64,000 bases of DNA from Eutreptiella sp. 'Long Island Sound 2002' (Eukaryota; Euglenozoa; Euglenophyceae; Eutreptiales; Eutreptiaceae), in contig OZ038382.1 of the NCBI GenBank assembly GCA_964036045.1, forward strand, positions 149,742,961-149,806,960, given 5' to 3'. Shown piece after piece: positions 1 through 9,388 of the stretch; position 1 is the first letter of the stretch; each line of letters opens with the position of its first letter. Position numbers and translations under genes: made by a program. The notes beneath the pieces were generated by a model. It saw only the letters and a program-made list of their open reading frames with translations, was not told the DNA's origin and made no database searches.

Positions 1-289
1 AACGACTCAGAACTCAGGTTCCACGCCGAATCCGGCAATTTCAGCACGAACTCGTGAAAATCCAGTGTCTCATTTCCTTCTGTCATTTTGTTAAAATTTA
101 TATCCTTAAAACATTTTGGATTGCATCAGAAATCAAAGCTCTGGGTACAGCAAATCACTAGTTGAACAACTCAGTGAGCGCGTGACCGGTTTTAAGAGCA
201 TGGGAGGTTAATAGTGGTTGGAGCATGGAAGGAGTACCGATTTTCCAAATTTTTTATTATACTACGGTTTTCTCTGGGATCGTCGACGA

Positions 290-352
290 CAGGTCGTAGC
301 TTAGAGGAAAAACACAACTCTAAGGTTGGTAGAGTGTGGGTTCAAACCCCAT
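290..352 (+). repeat. tRNA-like sequence, possible SINE head
   Basis: TAGCTTAGAGG at 297-307 fits a Pol III A box and GGTTCAAACCC at 339-349 fits a B box; the 42-nt spacing is that of a tRNA gene. A 5-bp T stem (336-340 with 348-352, one G.U pair) and a 5-bp anticodon stem (317-321 with 331-335) can be drawn. The anticodon loop is 9 nt rather than 7, and the acceptor arms do not pair. It is therefore not a working tRNA gene. A tRNA-derived SINE head or a tRNA pseudogene is the likeliest reading. No second copy was seen in the window. Confidence 0.35.
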
Positions 353-848
353 GAGGGGGTATTTGAGGTCAAAAACTTCATTTTTCATGTATAATACCAT
401 TTTTGTGTATATTTTGAGGGTGCCCGTTTCAATGAAAGGTAGCGAAGGGCACCAAAAGAGCAGAAAACAGAGAAAACAAACCGGTTTTAAGGAGTTGGCC
501 CATATATGTGTCTTGTGTAGTGCTATTGCTTCGCCATCTCTTCTTTCCTCCTCACCTATTCGGGTAAATCCGATTTTTGGGGGGACCCAAAAACACAACA
601 TCCGAGAATCCCGTAAAAAGCAATGAACTGGTCCATTTTCATTTATTTTCAAGAAAACCGACTACCCGGGAAAATGATTTTTTTCTCCAAAAGTGAGGTA
701 CTTTTTTGGGAAAACCATGACTTTTTGTTTCCTCTACCACTTATGCTTTCCAATAAAAACACCCATGAGCTTTCAATTTTTTTGAAAACCAGTTTTCGAA
801 AACCATGTTGCACGCAGCACCACAAGAACCATTGTTTGGCACCCCTTC

Positions 849-870
849 TTTGCGCGAGGCCTCGCGCAAA
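849..870. repeat. GC-rich palindrome, perfect copy
   Basis: A perfect inverted repeat whose 20-bp core, TTGCGCGAGGCCTCGCGCAA, lies at 850-869; the flanking T and A extend the symmetry to 22 bp. It lies in the 3' flank of gene G1. Confidence 0.85.
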
Positions 871-959
871 CACCAACACCACAGCGCAAAAAAATGCATC
901 ACAGAGAAAAATGTGCCGCACAAGGTGACAGCAAAAAGGTCGTCAAAGAGGAATGCATA

Positions 960-975
960 GCGCGAGCCCTCGCGC
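960..975. repeat. GC-rich palindrome, variant copy
   Basis: GCGCGAGCCCTCGCGC, a variant of the family with one changed central base, in the 3' flank of G1. Confidence 0.7.
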
Positions 976-1811
976 ATAATATATCAGAACAAACGAAGAA
1001 ATTACTTTTCCTTCGGAACAACTTGCATCTTAGAACCGAGTGCCTTAGCAACGGACGTCTTACCCTTAGGCGATGGCTTTGCGGGCTTGCTTCTTGGTTG
1101 GGACTGACGGACTGGCTGCTTGAAGGGAGCTCGGGCCCCGGTTTCCTCGGACCTCGGCTTCGCTGCCGCTTTCTTCGCTGCCTTGCCCTGGGAGACCTGC
1201 GGCTCCTCCTCCTCTTCTTCCTCGCTGTCCCCCTCTTCATCCCCATCGCTCTCGTCGGATTCTGCACTGGTAACCGACTTTGCTGCCTGAGGCTTGGAAG
1301 GAGTCTTCTTCTTCCTGGGGGCTGGTTCCCCACCAGTAGACTTCCGCTATGCAGGGGCCTGTGCTTCTGCAGCTTCAACCTTCTCAACAGTCTCTTTCTC
1401 CTTCAGCGACAACGCCTCAGAAACCAACTTCTCATCGCGAACCCAAAGGGGAATACCACGGTTTGCCCAGTTGGCGAGCTGGTCCCAATCACCAGACGCG
1501 TCCAGTTTTGACCCTTGTGTCAGGACGTGGTTCAACTGCGTCTGCACTCTGTTGACCCGATCGGAAAGATTGTCGGTGGTGACACCAAGAAGGTACATGC
1601 GAGAATCCGGCTCGATGGACGCAATCTTGCACACCAGGTCGGGCTGATGATCAATGAACACAAACGAAGGCTTGAAATTCTTGTCCTGCTTCAGGTAATG
1701 GAGGTGAGTGTCGAAATACCACATAACCGTCGTTATCGGAAGGGGACCGCCAAATTCAACAGCATCCATCTCCTCTACTTGAGTAGGTCCAAACGTCAGA
1801 TAATTCGGAAT

Positions 1812-1878
1812 CTGCAATGAGGGAGAAGTTTTTGCGCGAGGCCTCGCGCAGAGAGCGGACGTAATGACGGAATTATAC
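1812..1878 (-). other. Predicted intron carrying the palindrome
   Basis: GTATAA at the donor and a pyrimidine-rich CATTGCAG acceptor bound 67 bp. Removal joins two open frames in phase 0 (T-K-K joined to I-P-N-Y). The palindrome copy at 1832-1850 is inside. Confidence 0.7.
1832..1850. repeat. GC-rich palindrome inside intron
   Basis: TTGCGCGAGGCCTCGCGCA, 19 of the 20 bases of the consensus, about 28 nt from the 5' splice site of its intron. Confidence 0.85.
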
Positions 1879-2617
1879 CTTTTTCGTCAGGCTATCCAGT
1901 GACGAAATCAGCAACCAGCAAATGTCGAACGTTGTAGGATCCCCTGCAGGCTTCAGTTTGACTGGCCAACTGACGATGGGAACACGCAACATCTTAGCCA
2001 TGCGCGGCGTGTTGAAATCATCGTTGAGACATCTCTCTGTTTCCATTTCCAGCACGTCGAACATGTTGTCAACAACAGTTTGAGAGCCGCAGATAAGGGT
2101 ATCGGCACGCGCCATCTCTTCATACAGCCAGGCTGGGCACATCATCTCAGGAGCAAGATGTTCAAATACGTCGCCGTTGACGACAATCAGGTTCTTGTCA
2201 ATCTCAAAAAACCACCTCGGGGGATCGTGGGCCAAAGCTGCAATTCGGGTCGCCTTAATTGTGATAGTTTGACTTGCCAGTAATGGATCCTGCTGTTACA
2301 GCGTCTTGAAGTCACCAGTAACGCCAGCAGCTGGGGGGACCACACAGCTCTTGGTAGGCTCCTGACCCAGGAGCTCTTCGACGTTGAGAACTTTCAGGGA
2401 GGCGGGTTTGCCTTTCTCTGCCACCTGCCACAGTTGTGCGCGAATCATGGATTTCCATGCCGTCCATGGACCGCGACGTTTGCCTTCAGACTCACGCCAA
2501 TAGCCCCATGTACCAAGAGTCACCTTCAGGGCAGGCCTACCAAGTGCAGCAACCTCTTTGCGGGTGCGCATGTCCTTGGCTAAAGAACAGAAATGGAGAA
2601 GGTGCAGCGCACGTCTC

Positions 2618-2636
2618 GTCGATGGTACACACCTTT
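2618..2636 (+). repeat. Target-site duplication, left copy
   Basis: The 19-bp sequence GTCGATGGTACACACCTTT is repeated exactly at 3893-3911. Only four of its bases could instead belong to the T tract that follows. Confidence 0.75.
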
Positions 2637-2874
2637 TTTTGGTGCATGGGGGTTGCCCCCCGGCGAGCATAACACAAAAGCCGCCTAACCACGGGCAAGT
2701 GAGCGTTCATGGCGAGCCGAAGTTCATCGAAGGACAGCAGCCATATGTACAGTAACTCAGGGGGTGTGACCGTGCTCCAAAATGCACCAAAGGCCTGGTT
2801 ACTGTGGGCTGTGGCTTTGCCATTAGCCCTGTGGTTGGTGTTATGACGCGAGACGAATCGAAAATGAAAGGGAC

Positions 2875-2901
2875 TCTATATATATTTATATATATATATA
2901 G
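2875..2901. repeat. TA-rich simple repeat
   Basis: A run of TATA dinucleotides with a central TTTA, in the untranslated part of the LINE-like insertion. Confidence 0.8.
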
Positions 2902-3382
2902 AAATCAGAAACAAACAAGTAACCCCGGCCAAAGATCTTCTGGGGTACTCCAGTTAAGTGGAAACCACTGACTTCTCCACACGTCTGGGGAAAGTCCGGA
3001 AAGAATCTGAGAATCACGGAAACGTCCTCACACTTTCAAAATCATCATGGAGTCACCACGCTATATAGGATTCCGTACTCCAAAGTCCTGAATGGTGTAC
3101 GAAAAGGAGGTGGAAGAGAGCATCAAAAATGCGCTGACACAAACGTGGTCCCATCTCGTCGATCTGTCAAATGGTGTCAAGAAGTTAGGGGGGGGAGGGG
3201 GTGCAGCGCGCAGGTGGTGAAGATGAGGAGGACGGGGAAGAAAGACAAATAGAAAAAAGAAAAAGAGGGGGGGAGAAACTCGTCACCCGGACCAAAGCGG
3301 GGCAGAAACCCCCCAATCGCTTGCGGAGCTTAGTTTCTTTTCGCGATGGCTTTTGTAGGGTAACGTGTTTCTATGTGGGTAG

Positions 3383-3892
3383 TTACCGTAAATAAAGTAG
3401 TTGGGATTTGGGTTTTTTGTTTTTGCTGTGAACCTGTCTGTGTTTGTGGGGGTGTTTATTTGCGACTGTTGCGTTTGTCCTTTTTGGGTAGGTCAACAAG
3501 GTGGCGTTGTGAGACGAAGTGCTGTAGATGGAGTATTGGTTGTTCCATGGGTTGTCTGCAGAATCTGGTTGGAGTAAGTGCAGATCGTTAATTGGGTTTT
3601 GGCTGAGCCAGGTTTGTGTCTCTTGTAGTGCTGTTTTGAGTCGTTTTCTTCTGTATTTAAAGGCTGTTTTTAGGTTTTGTAGGTGTTGGAAGTAGGGAGT
3701 GTCGGGTGGGATCTCTCTTAGTGCATTACTGAGTGAGTTGGGAATGAGCGTGCGGATGTAGTTTCTTCTTTCTCCTTTTGTTGCATGTAGCCACCAGTCG
3801 ATGACTGTTTGTTTGAAGGGTTGTTGCCAGACCTCAAAAAAGAGGTGACGAACAGGTTTCGCTGTGCCGCATTCGGTCACCGTTATTTTGAG
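3383..3892 (-). CDS. C-terminal remnant of LINE-like protein
   Basis: About 170 codons open from the 5' edge of the insertion to a stop at 3383. The protein is basic and helical, with several Trp and Tyr residues (FFEVWQQPF, then DWWLHATKGERRNYIRTL). It ends in a Lys/His-rich tail. A Trp/Lys-rich region after the reverse transcriptase would fit the end of a LINE ORF2, but I do not recognise a family and no catalytic motif is present. Confidence 0.3.
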   Translation of the reverse strand, partial: LKITVTECGTAKPVRHLFFEVWQQPFKQTVIDWWLHATKGERRNYIRTLIPNSLSNALREIPPDTPYFQHLQNLKTAFKYRRKRLKTALQETQTWLSQNPINDLHLLQPDSADNPWNNQYSIYSTSSHNATLLTYPKRTNATVANKHPHKHRQVHSKNKKPKSQLLYLR

Positions 3893-3911
3893 GTCGATGG
3901 TACACACCTTT
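3893..3911 (+). repeat. Target-site duplication, right copy
   Basis: Identical to 2618-2636; it contains the original splice donor of the G1 intron. Confidence 0.75.
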
Positions 3912-4205
3912 CTCAGGTCGAACGTACTGGCCGTTGTGCGGCCGGTCCAGATGCATTGAGACCCACTGGTCCAGGATGATGTCGTCAAACGAATTCGGCA
4001 AGGATTTAAGGGTTGTTTTTTCTTCCTGCAATCACTTCTGCCACTTTCTTGTAGACCTCCGGCAGGAGGATCCCGTCCGTTTCTTCAGCGCGTTCTTCGT
4101 GACCCTCTCCCCTTTGTCGTGGAACTTGTGCAGACCTTTCACAGCTTCCGGACCAGCATAGTAGGCAAACGTCATGAAATCCTTCCACAATTTATACGTT
4201 TTGTC

Positions 4206-4276
4206 CTGAAAGTGACAACAATATGCGCGAGGCCTCGTGCAACGAACAGCATCGAAACAACGATTAATGAACATAC
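4206..4276 (-). other. Predicted intron carrying the palindrome
   Basis: 71 bp between GTATGT and TTTCAG. Joining gives Q-P-G-Q-F followed by D-K-T-Y-K-L without a frame break. Confidence 0.7.
4224..4242. repeat. GC-rich palindrome inside intron
   Basis: TGCGCGAGGCCTCGTGCAA, one mismatch to the consensus. Confidence 0.8.
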
Positions 4277-4638
4277 AAATTGACCAGGCTGCTTCAGTTC
4301 AGCGGTTGGAACCAGGGCACTCATCTGCACAGCATCCACAATGGTGATCTTGAGATTGCTGTACGTGTCAGCCAGGCCTCGCCGCCGCTGATCTTCAACA
4401 CATCGAATGAGATTATCTGCTGCCTCATACAGCGGTATTGGCTCAACGTCTTGTGCGCTTCCTTGTGCTTGTCCCGCCAGCCTTGCACGGAAGGCCCACG
4501 GTGTCGTAGGCTTCAGAATATCGGCGATGCATGTAGTATGCCACTGCTGCAGATCCAGACAAGCTGCGCGTCGCTTTTCCCGAATCTTTGCAATCGCTTC
4601 CGCGCTGTGCTGTCCAGATACACACCAATAATCGCCAT

Positions 4639-4711
4639 CTGCAAATATCAGACACGTCCATGCGCAAGGGCTCGCGCAACGAGAAGAGCGAACAGTCGGT
4701 TGGCAACATAC
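4639..4711 (-). other. Predicted intron carrying the palindrome
   Basis: 73 bp between GTATGT and TTGCAG. Joining (A plus AT) restores E-D-T-N-G-D-Y-W across the junction and so reads into the GQHS motif. Confidence 0.7.
4661..4679. repeat. GC-rich palindrome inside intron, diverged
   Basis: TGCGCAAGGGCTCGCGCAA, two changes from the consensus. Confidence 0.75.
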
Positions 4712-5169
4712 TAGTATCTTCCCAGAGAACGACGTGTAATGGGCCTGTTGGCGGTGCTGCTTCCAGTGACTCAATACAATTCTGCAGTAACTTCGTATCT
4801 TTGCTTCTGATCTGTCCCTTTTTCTTCTTCTGGTCGATTCTGACGTTGTCCAGCTCAACCTCCACCTGCCTCCCATCTGGCTTCAACTGGTCCCCGATGT
4901 CAGTACCCAAGGTTAGGCCAGGATCTGGTGTTTCCTTCTTCTTCCGCCCCTTCTTTGGTGTTGCAGCCTCTGATCCTGAGGTCCCAAGGCCATAGTCGAT
5001 ATCTTCTCGTTCCCCGGCTTTTTTTTTTGTTGGGGCTTGCCATTCTGCGATAAGAAGAAAGCCTGTATTGCAGGAAACGAAACATTGAAAAGGGTTAAAA
5101 TCGTCGTCAATAATGCATATGTGACGCGTTTTTAGCGAAAACGAGTACAGTATGGTTGAGAATGCAAAA

Positions 5170-5242
5170 CTGAAGGGGCACGCCACTGTTCTTGACTGTC
5201 AACCTTGCGCGAGGCCTCGCGTAAGAGAGGGGGTGTAATAAC
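5170..5242 (-). other. Predicted intron carrying the palindrome
   Basis: 73 bp between GTTATT and CCTTCAG, at the same position as the 8911-8983 intron of copy B. The phase is 0 after codons for I-Q-Q. Confidence 0.7.
5205..5224. repeat. GC-rich palindrome inside intron
   Basis: TTGCGCGAGGCCTCGCGTAA, one mismatch to the consensus. Confidence 0.8.
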
Positions 5243-5259
5243 CTGTTGGATCATGCTGT

Positions 5260-5279
5260 TTGCGCGAGGCCTCGCGCAA
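5260..5279. repeat. GC-rich palindrome inside exon, perfect copy
   Basis: TTGCGCGAGGCCTCGCGCAA lies in the coding part of G2 and is read there as C-A-R-P-R-A-N. The palindrome has no stop in any frame, so it is tolerated in coding sequence. Confidence 0.85.
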
Positions 5280-5507
5280 TACTGCATGTTCTCCAATCTT
5301 CTTCGAACGTTTCGCAGCCTGTCGGCCTCTCTCTGTTCCTCCAACACACTGCGTCCGGGGATCAGCTCCGACAATTTTCGCTTAAAACCAGCCTTAAGCG
5401 GCCCCTGCTGCGTCAGCACCAACAACACAGACACAAGGACTTGTTTGTAGTGGTTAGACCCCTTTGCAATTAGAAGAGACGGTGGAAAGTTAGGTACACC
5501 CCTGTGG

Positions 5508-7318
5508 GTAGTGGGCCCAGGCCGCACGCCCCAAAGGACAGGCGGTCGGGGGTGGGAGAGCACCCGACCCCAAATGCCCTACACCCAGGCAAGGAGCGCC
5601 CCTCCCAGGCGCCCTCGTGCCGTCCGCACAGCGCGCAAAAGCAACTCACAACAGCGCGCGCTGTGGGATTGGTGACGGGTCCCCACGCCCGCACTCCCCG
5701 CACCCACAGGCAGTGGGTAGTGGGCCCCGGCCGCACGCCCCAAAGGACGGGAGGTCGGGGGTGGGAGAGCGCCCGGACTCAGACGCCCCACACACCGGCA
5801 AGAGGCGCCTCCCCCGGGCGCCCCCCTGCCGCCACCACATTGCGCAAAGCCAGCTCGCAAGAGCGCGCGCTGTGGGGTTGGTGACGGGTCCCCACGCGCC
5901 CACAACCCCTGCACCCACAGCCAGTGGGTAGTGGGCCCCGGCCGCACGCCCCAAAGGACGGGCGGTCGGGGGTGGGAGAGCGCCAGACCCCGGACGCCCC
6001 ACATCCAGGCAAGAGGCGCCCCTCCTGGGCACCCTCGTGCCGCTCCCACAGCGCGCAAGGCCAGCTCGCAAGAGCGCGCGCTGTGGGGCTGGTGACGATT
6101 CCCCACGCCCATACCCCCCGCACCCACAGCTAGTGGGTAGTCGGCCCCGGCCGCATGCACCAAAGGACGGCCAGTTCGGGGTGGGGGAGAGCCAGACCCC
6201 GGACGCCCCACACCCAGGCAAGAGGCGCCCCCCCAAGGCGCCCTCGTGCCGCCCCCACAGCGCGCAAAGCCAGCTCGCAAGTTGGCGCGCTCTGGGGTTG
6301 AAGACGGGTCCCCATGCCCACACACCCCGCACCCACAGCCACTGGGTAACGGGCCCCGCCCGCACGCTCCAAAAGACGGGCGGTCGGGGCGTGGAGGAGC
6401 GCCCAACCCCGGGCTCCCCACACCCAGGCAAGAGCCCCCCCCCCCCCCCCGCCCTGGGCACCCTTGTGCCGCCCCGACAGCTCGCAAAGCCAGCTCGCAA
6501 GAGCGCGCGCTATGGGGCTGGTGACGGTCCCCACGCTCACACCCCCCGCACCCACAGCCAGTGGGGACTGGGCCCCGGCCGCACGCCTCTAAGGACGGGT
6601 GGTCGGGGTTGGGAGAGCGCCCGGCCCCGGACGCCCCACACCCAGGCAAGACCCCCCCCCCCCCCCCCCGGTGCCCCCTTGCCGCCCCCACAGCGCGCAA
6701 AGCCAGCTCACAAGAGCGCGCTGTGGGGTTGTTTGACGGGTCCCCACGCCCACACCCCCCGCACCCACAGCCAGTGGGTAGTGGGCCCCGGCCGCACGCC
6801 TCAAAGGACGGGCGGAAGGGCTTGGATGAGCGCCCAACCACGGACGCCCCACACCCAGGCAAGAGGCACCCCCCCCCCCAAGTGCCCTTGTGCCGCCCCC
6901 GCAGCGCACAAAGCCAGCTCGCAAGAGCGCATGCTGTGGGGTTGGTGACGGGTCTCAACGCCCGCACCCCCCGCACCTACAGCCAGTGGGTATTGGGCCC
7001 CGGCCGCACGCCCCAAAGGACGGGCGGTCTCGGGTGGGAGAGCGGCGGAACCCAGGCGCCCCACACACAGGCAAGATGCGCCTCCCCCGGGCGCCCCCGT
7101 GCCGCCCCCACAGCGCGCAAAGCCAGCTCGCAAGAGCGCGCGCTGTGGAGTTGGTGACGGGTCCCCACGCCCACACCGCGCGCACCCACAGCCAGTGGGT
7201 AGTGGGCCCCGGCCGCACACCCCAAAGTACGGGCGGTCGGGGGTGGGAGAGCGCCAGACCCCGGACGCCCCACACCAAGGCAACAGGCGCCCCCTCTGGG
7301 CGCCCTCGTGCCGCCCGA
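5508..7318. repeat. GC-rich satellite, ~210-bp units
   Basis: About 8.7 tandem units. The landmark GTGGGCCCCGGCCGCACG (or its variant) occurs at 5511, 5720, 5931, 6140, 6350, 6568, 6781, 6993 and 7202, so the period is 209-218 bp. Each unit holds an inverted repeat, CCCCACAGCGCGC and GCGCGCTGTGGGG, around a loop of about 17 nt, and some units hold C runs of 9-18. Because 210 is divisible by 3, frames stay open through the array on both strands; I regard these as artefacts. The array sits in an exon of G2 copy A and is absent from copy B. Confidence 0.9.
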
Positions 7319-7399
7319 GTGGGCGGAAGGTGAGTGAATTGTACAAGTAGGTTCAGCACACCACCTAACCCAAGGCACATACACACGCTCTGCGTTCAA

Positions 7400-7462
7400 C
7401 TAAGCAGTTAACCGCTGACGCACGGAATTGACAAAGGAATTGGGGATTTCGCAGACATTCAC
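7400..7462 (-). other. Predicted 63-bp intron without palindrome
   Basis: GTGAATGT donor and AACTGCTTAG acceptor. Splicing joins K-E-G-H-R to L-N-A-E-R-V in phase 0 and removes what would otherwise be an in-frame TAG. The same intron is at 9326-9388 in copy B. Confidence 0.6.
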
Positions 7463-8910
7463 CCTGTGACCTTCTTTGCTGATAGTGATGAGATGGTACA
7501 GATCGTCAACATCTTCAATGGTCACTGCACCTCTGTTTTGGCCCTTCTTTGTCACAAGGCTGGAGAGCAGACTTTCACAAAACTCCTCGGCAAAAGCGTG
7601 TCCAGGCATTGCTGTGTGCCATACAGTGTGGCACAAAAGCGCAGTTGCAACAGTGCGTTCGTATTTTAAAAGTGTGTCCCCCATGTTCAAACGGTCTGGC
7701 AGACACATAAAGATCTGCAATCCCTCAGAAGCAAAAACACCCGTGTTGGCCGTCTCCCCGGCCCAATTGCACTGTCTAACGAGGTGTCCTAGGTATAGTA
7801 ACATAGGACAGTATTGTGTTAACAGAACCTGCATGGCCTTACACACAGCGTACCGGAGGCGACTTCGCCGATTTACAGGACGTGCCAGCCCAAGGGAATG
7901 ACATTTTCTGTTGAGGCGCCGTATGTGGGGGCCCATACCCAACAGCAGTGCGCCAACAGTTATATCCATTGTGATCAGCTTGGGGAACCAGGGGACTGTG
8001 TCACCGCTGCGCAGCAAACCTTTACGGAAGAAAGTCACGATCGGCCAAAATGAGCTGAATGTTTGTGTAACGCCAAATTTGTACGCGTGCCAGAAACCAT
8101 ACAATATAGGGTGTGACCGCAAGAAAATCCGGACATTCAAACTCGTTGTTTTTTCACCATACATCATCTTACAAATGCGGTAATGGATGTTGTCATCACA
8201 CAAAACAGGGACCACTGGTCGAGTGTGCTGACTCAAGTCCCTAGTGAATTGCAATAGGTTAAGGAGCGAGACGTTGCCGCTCACTTTTTCTTTGCTTAGA
8301 CAAAGGGGTCGCCACTGTGGTCTCTTGGCAGGTACAGGGCGAATAATGTCAAGCGGCGCCCTAATGTTTCAAACAACAGGCCGCGTGCTTGCAAATCCTA
8401 GATGGCGCAGGATACGTGCGAACGTTCCCTCGGTGTTCCCCAGCATGTGTGCAACAACAGGTACACGCCGTTCAAGCTCTTCCAGGCTAGGATGACCATG
8501 CCAGTAGCGCGGTGCATCCCTCAGCAGCAAGACAGCCAACGCTGTTGCGTTAAGGTTTTTGTCGTTCTTGTCAGGATTTGTGGTAAACTGTTTGTTGTAC
8601 CAGTTGTCCATCCATAACACAACCCACTGTTGGTGTTTTTTGTTCCATGTAGTCTGTAACCTGACTGCGGCCTTTTCCTTCACCGAAGGTGCGCTATATC
8701 GCGGCAGACCTGTCCTTGCTAAAATGCGACGCTGCGCCCTACTTCCCTCTATCGCAACAACTGACTTTGGTTTTCCCTGGTATGGAACTGCGCGGTGGCG
8801 CATCAGCAAAAAGAGGCGCCAGGCCTCCTCTATCAAAACACCAACCCATCTCTCTGCATATGTGAGGCGCTTTCAGCAAAAACGAGTACAGTATTGTTGA
8901 GATTGCAAAA

Positions 8911-8983
8911 CTGAAGGGGCTCAGCACTGTTTTTGACTGTGAACCTTGCGCGGGGCCTCGCGCAAGAGAGGGGGTGTACTAAC
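8911..8983 (-). other. Predicted intron carrying the palindrome
   Basis: 73 bp between GTTAGT and CCTTCAG; counterpart of 5170-5242 in the other gene copy. Confidence 0.7.
8946..8965. repeat. GC-rich palindrome inside intron
   Basis: TTGCGCGGGGCCTCGCGCAA, one mismatch to the consensus. Confidence 0.8.
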
Positions 8984-9000
8984 CTGTTGTTTCATGCTGT

Positions 9001-9022
9001 TTGTGCGAGGCCTCAGGCATAA
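9001..9022. repeat. GC-rich palindrome inside exon, decayed
   Basis: TTGTGCGAGGCCTCAGGCATAA, counterpart of the perfect copy at 5260-5279, with several changes. It is read in frame as C-L-R-P-R-T. Confidence 0.7.
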
Positions 9023-9325
9023 CTGCATGTTCTCCAATCTTCTTCGAACGTTTCGCAGCGTGTCGGCCTCCCTCTGTTCCTCCAACACACTGCGGTGGGG
9101 GATCAGCTCCGACAGTTTTTGCTTCAAACGTGCCTTAGGCGGCCCGTGCTGCGTTAGCACCAACAACACAGACACAAGGACTTGTTTGTAGTGGTTAGAA
9201 CCCTTTGCAATAAGAAGAGATGGTGGAAAGTTAGGTACACCCCTGCACGGCCAATGCGCCTGAATTGTACAAGTAGGCTCAGCACACCACCTAACCCAAG
9301 GCACATACACACGCTCTGCGTTCAA

Positions 9326-9388
9326 CTAAGCAGGTAACCGCTGACGCACGGAATTGACAACGGATTTGGGGATTTTGCAGACGTTCAC
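9326..9388 (-). other. Predicted 63-bp intron without palindrome
   Basis: Same splice signals and phase as 7400-7462. That both copies keep the reading frame after splicing supports the model. Confidence 0.6.

Larger units (their letters stand above)
1..1001. other. Non-coding flank, no supported gene
   Basis: Short reading frames on both strands here look random: they have AT-rich composition, no recognisable motif and no copy elsewhere in the window. What can be seen is a tRNA-like Pol III promoter pair near 290-352 and two copies of the GC-rich palindrome, at 849-870 and 960-975. The end nearest 1000 is probably the 3' flank of the minus-strand gene that stops at 1002. Confidence 0.5.
2637..3892 (-). 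mobile_element. 5'-truncated LINE-like retroelement
   Basis: A 1256-bp insertion lies between 19-bp direct repeats. Its minus-strand 3' end is a short A run (T7 on the plus strand at 2634-2640) next to the duplication, as left by target-primed reverse transcription. An open frame from 3892 to 3383 would be the end of its last protein. The rest looks like 3' untranslated sequence, with an AT-rich stretch at 2875-2901. No reverse transcriptase motif remains, so the LINE class is inferred from the structure only. Confidence 0.55.
2580..3907 (-). other. Predicted intron split by LINE-like insertion
   Basis: The donor GTGTGT follows the exon ending in codons for R-P-E-K, and the acceptor TTCTTTAG precedes codons for K-D-M-R-T-R-K. 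The phase works (G plus CC gives Ala). Without the insertion and one target duplication the intron is 53 bp. The insertion duplicated the donor region, so two donor copies exist. Confidence 0.55.
1002..5044 (-). pseudogene. Spliced transposon gene G1, ParB-like motif, broken
   Basis: Function unknown. Visible exons, in transcript order, are 5044-4712, 4638-4277, 4205-3908, 2579-1879 and 1811-1002. The first is Lys-rich. The 4712 junction restores a stretch reading hydrophobic strand, then GDYWCVSGQHSAEAI, which recalls the ParB/sulfiredoxin-like fold (a strand followed by G-x-H/R in a helix start); this is weak, motif-level evidence. The C-terminal tail has an acidic run (D/E rich, near 1200) and then basic Ser/Pro/Lys sequence, as in nuclear proteins. 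Damage: an in-frame TAA near 2295 (L-stop-QQ, probably CAA to TAA), an in-frame TAG at 1347-1349, and two compensating frame changes near 4080 and 4020. The first exon was not found. It lies directly downstream of G2 on the same strand, so both may come from one large transposon, but I cannot name its class. Confidence 0.45.
5107..8872 (-). pseudogene. Transposon gene G2, copy A, split by satellite
   Basis: Function unknown; probably a transposon protein. The frame is open from 8872, with one in-frame TGA at 8366-8368, then to an intron at 7400-7462, an exon of about 22 codons, the GC-rich satellite (5508-7318), a further exon, an intron at 5170-5242, and a stop at 5107-5109. Conserved-looking stretches are VLWMDNWYNKQF, LCDDNIHYRICKMMYG and HPILYGFWHAYKF. 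The spaced Asp residues followed by a His-rich motif resemble the layout of a DDE-type nuclease, but I cannot assign a family. A second copy lies immediately upstream. Relative to that copy, the satellite replaces only about five residues, so it arose inside a once continuous exon. Confidence 0.45.

Noticed and set aside
5579-6976. Long open frames, up to 465 codons, on both strands
   Set aside because: They run through the GC-rich satellite, whose 210-bp period is divisible by three; translations are repetitive Gly/Arg/Pro in all frames.
7400-7402. In-frame TAG as the true end of G2
   Set aside because: The downstream codons are conserved in both copies, and a 63-bp GT-AG intron ending exactly at this TAG restores the frame in each.
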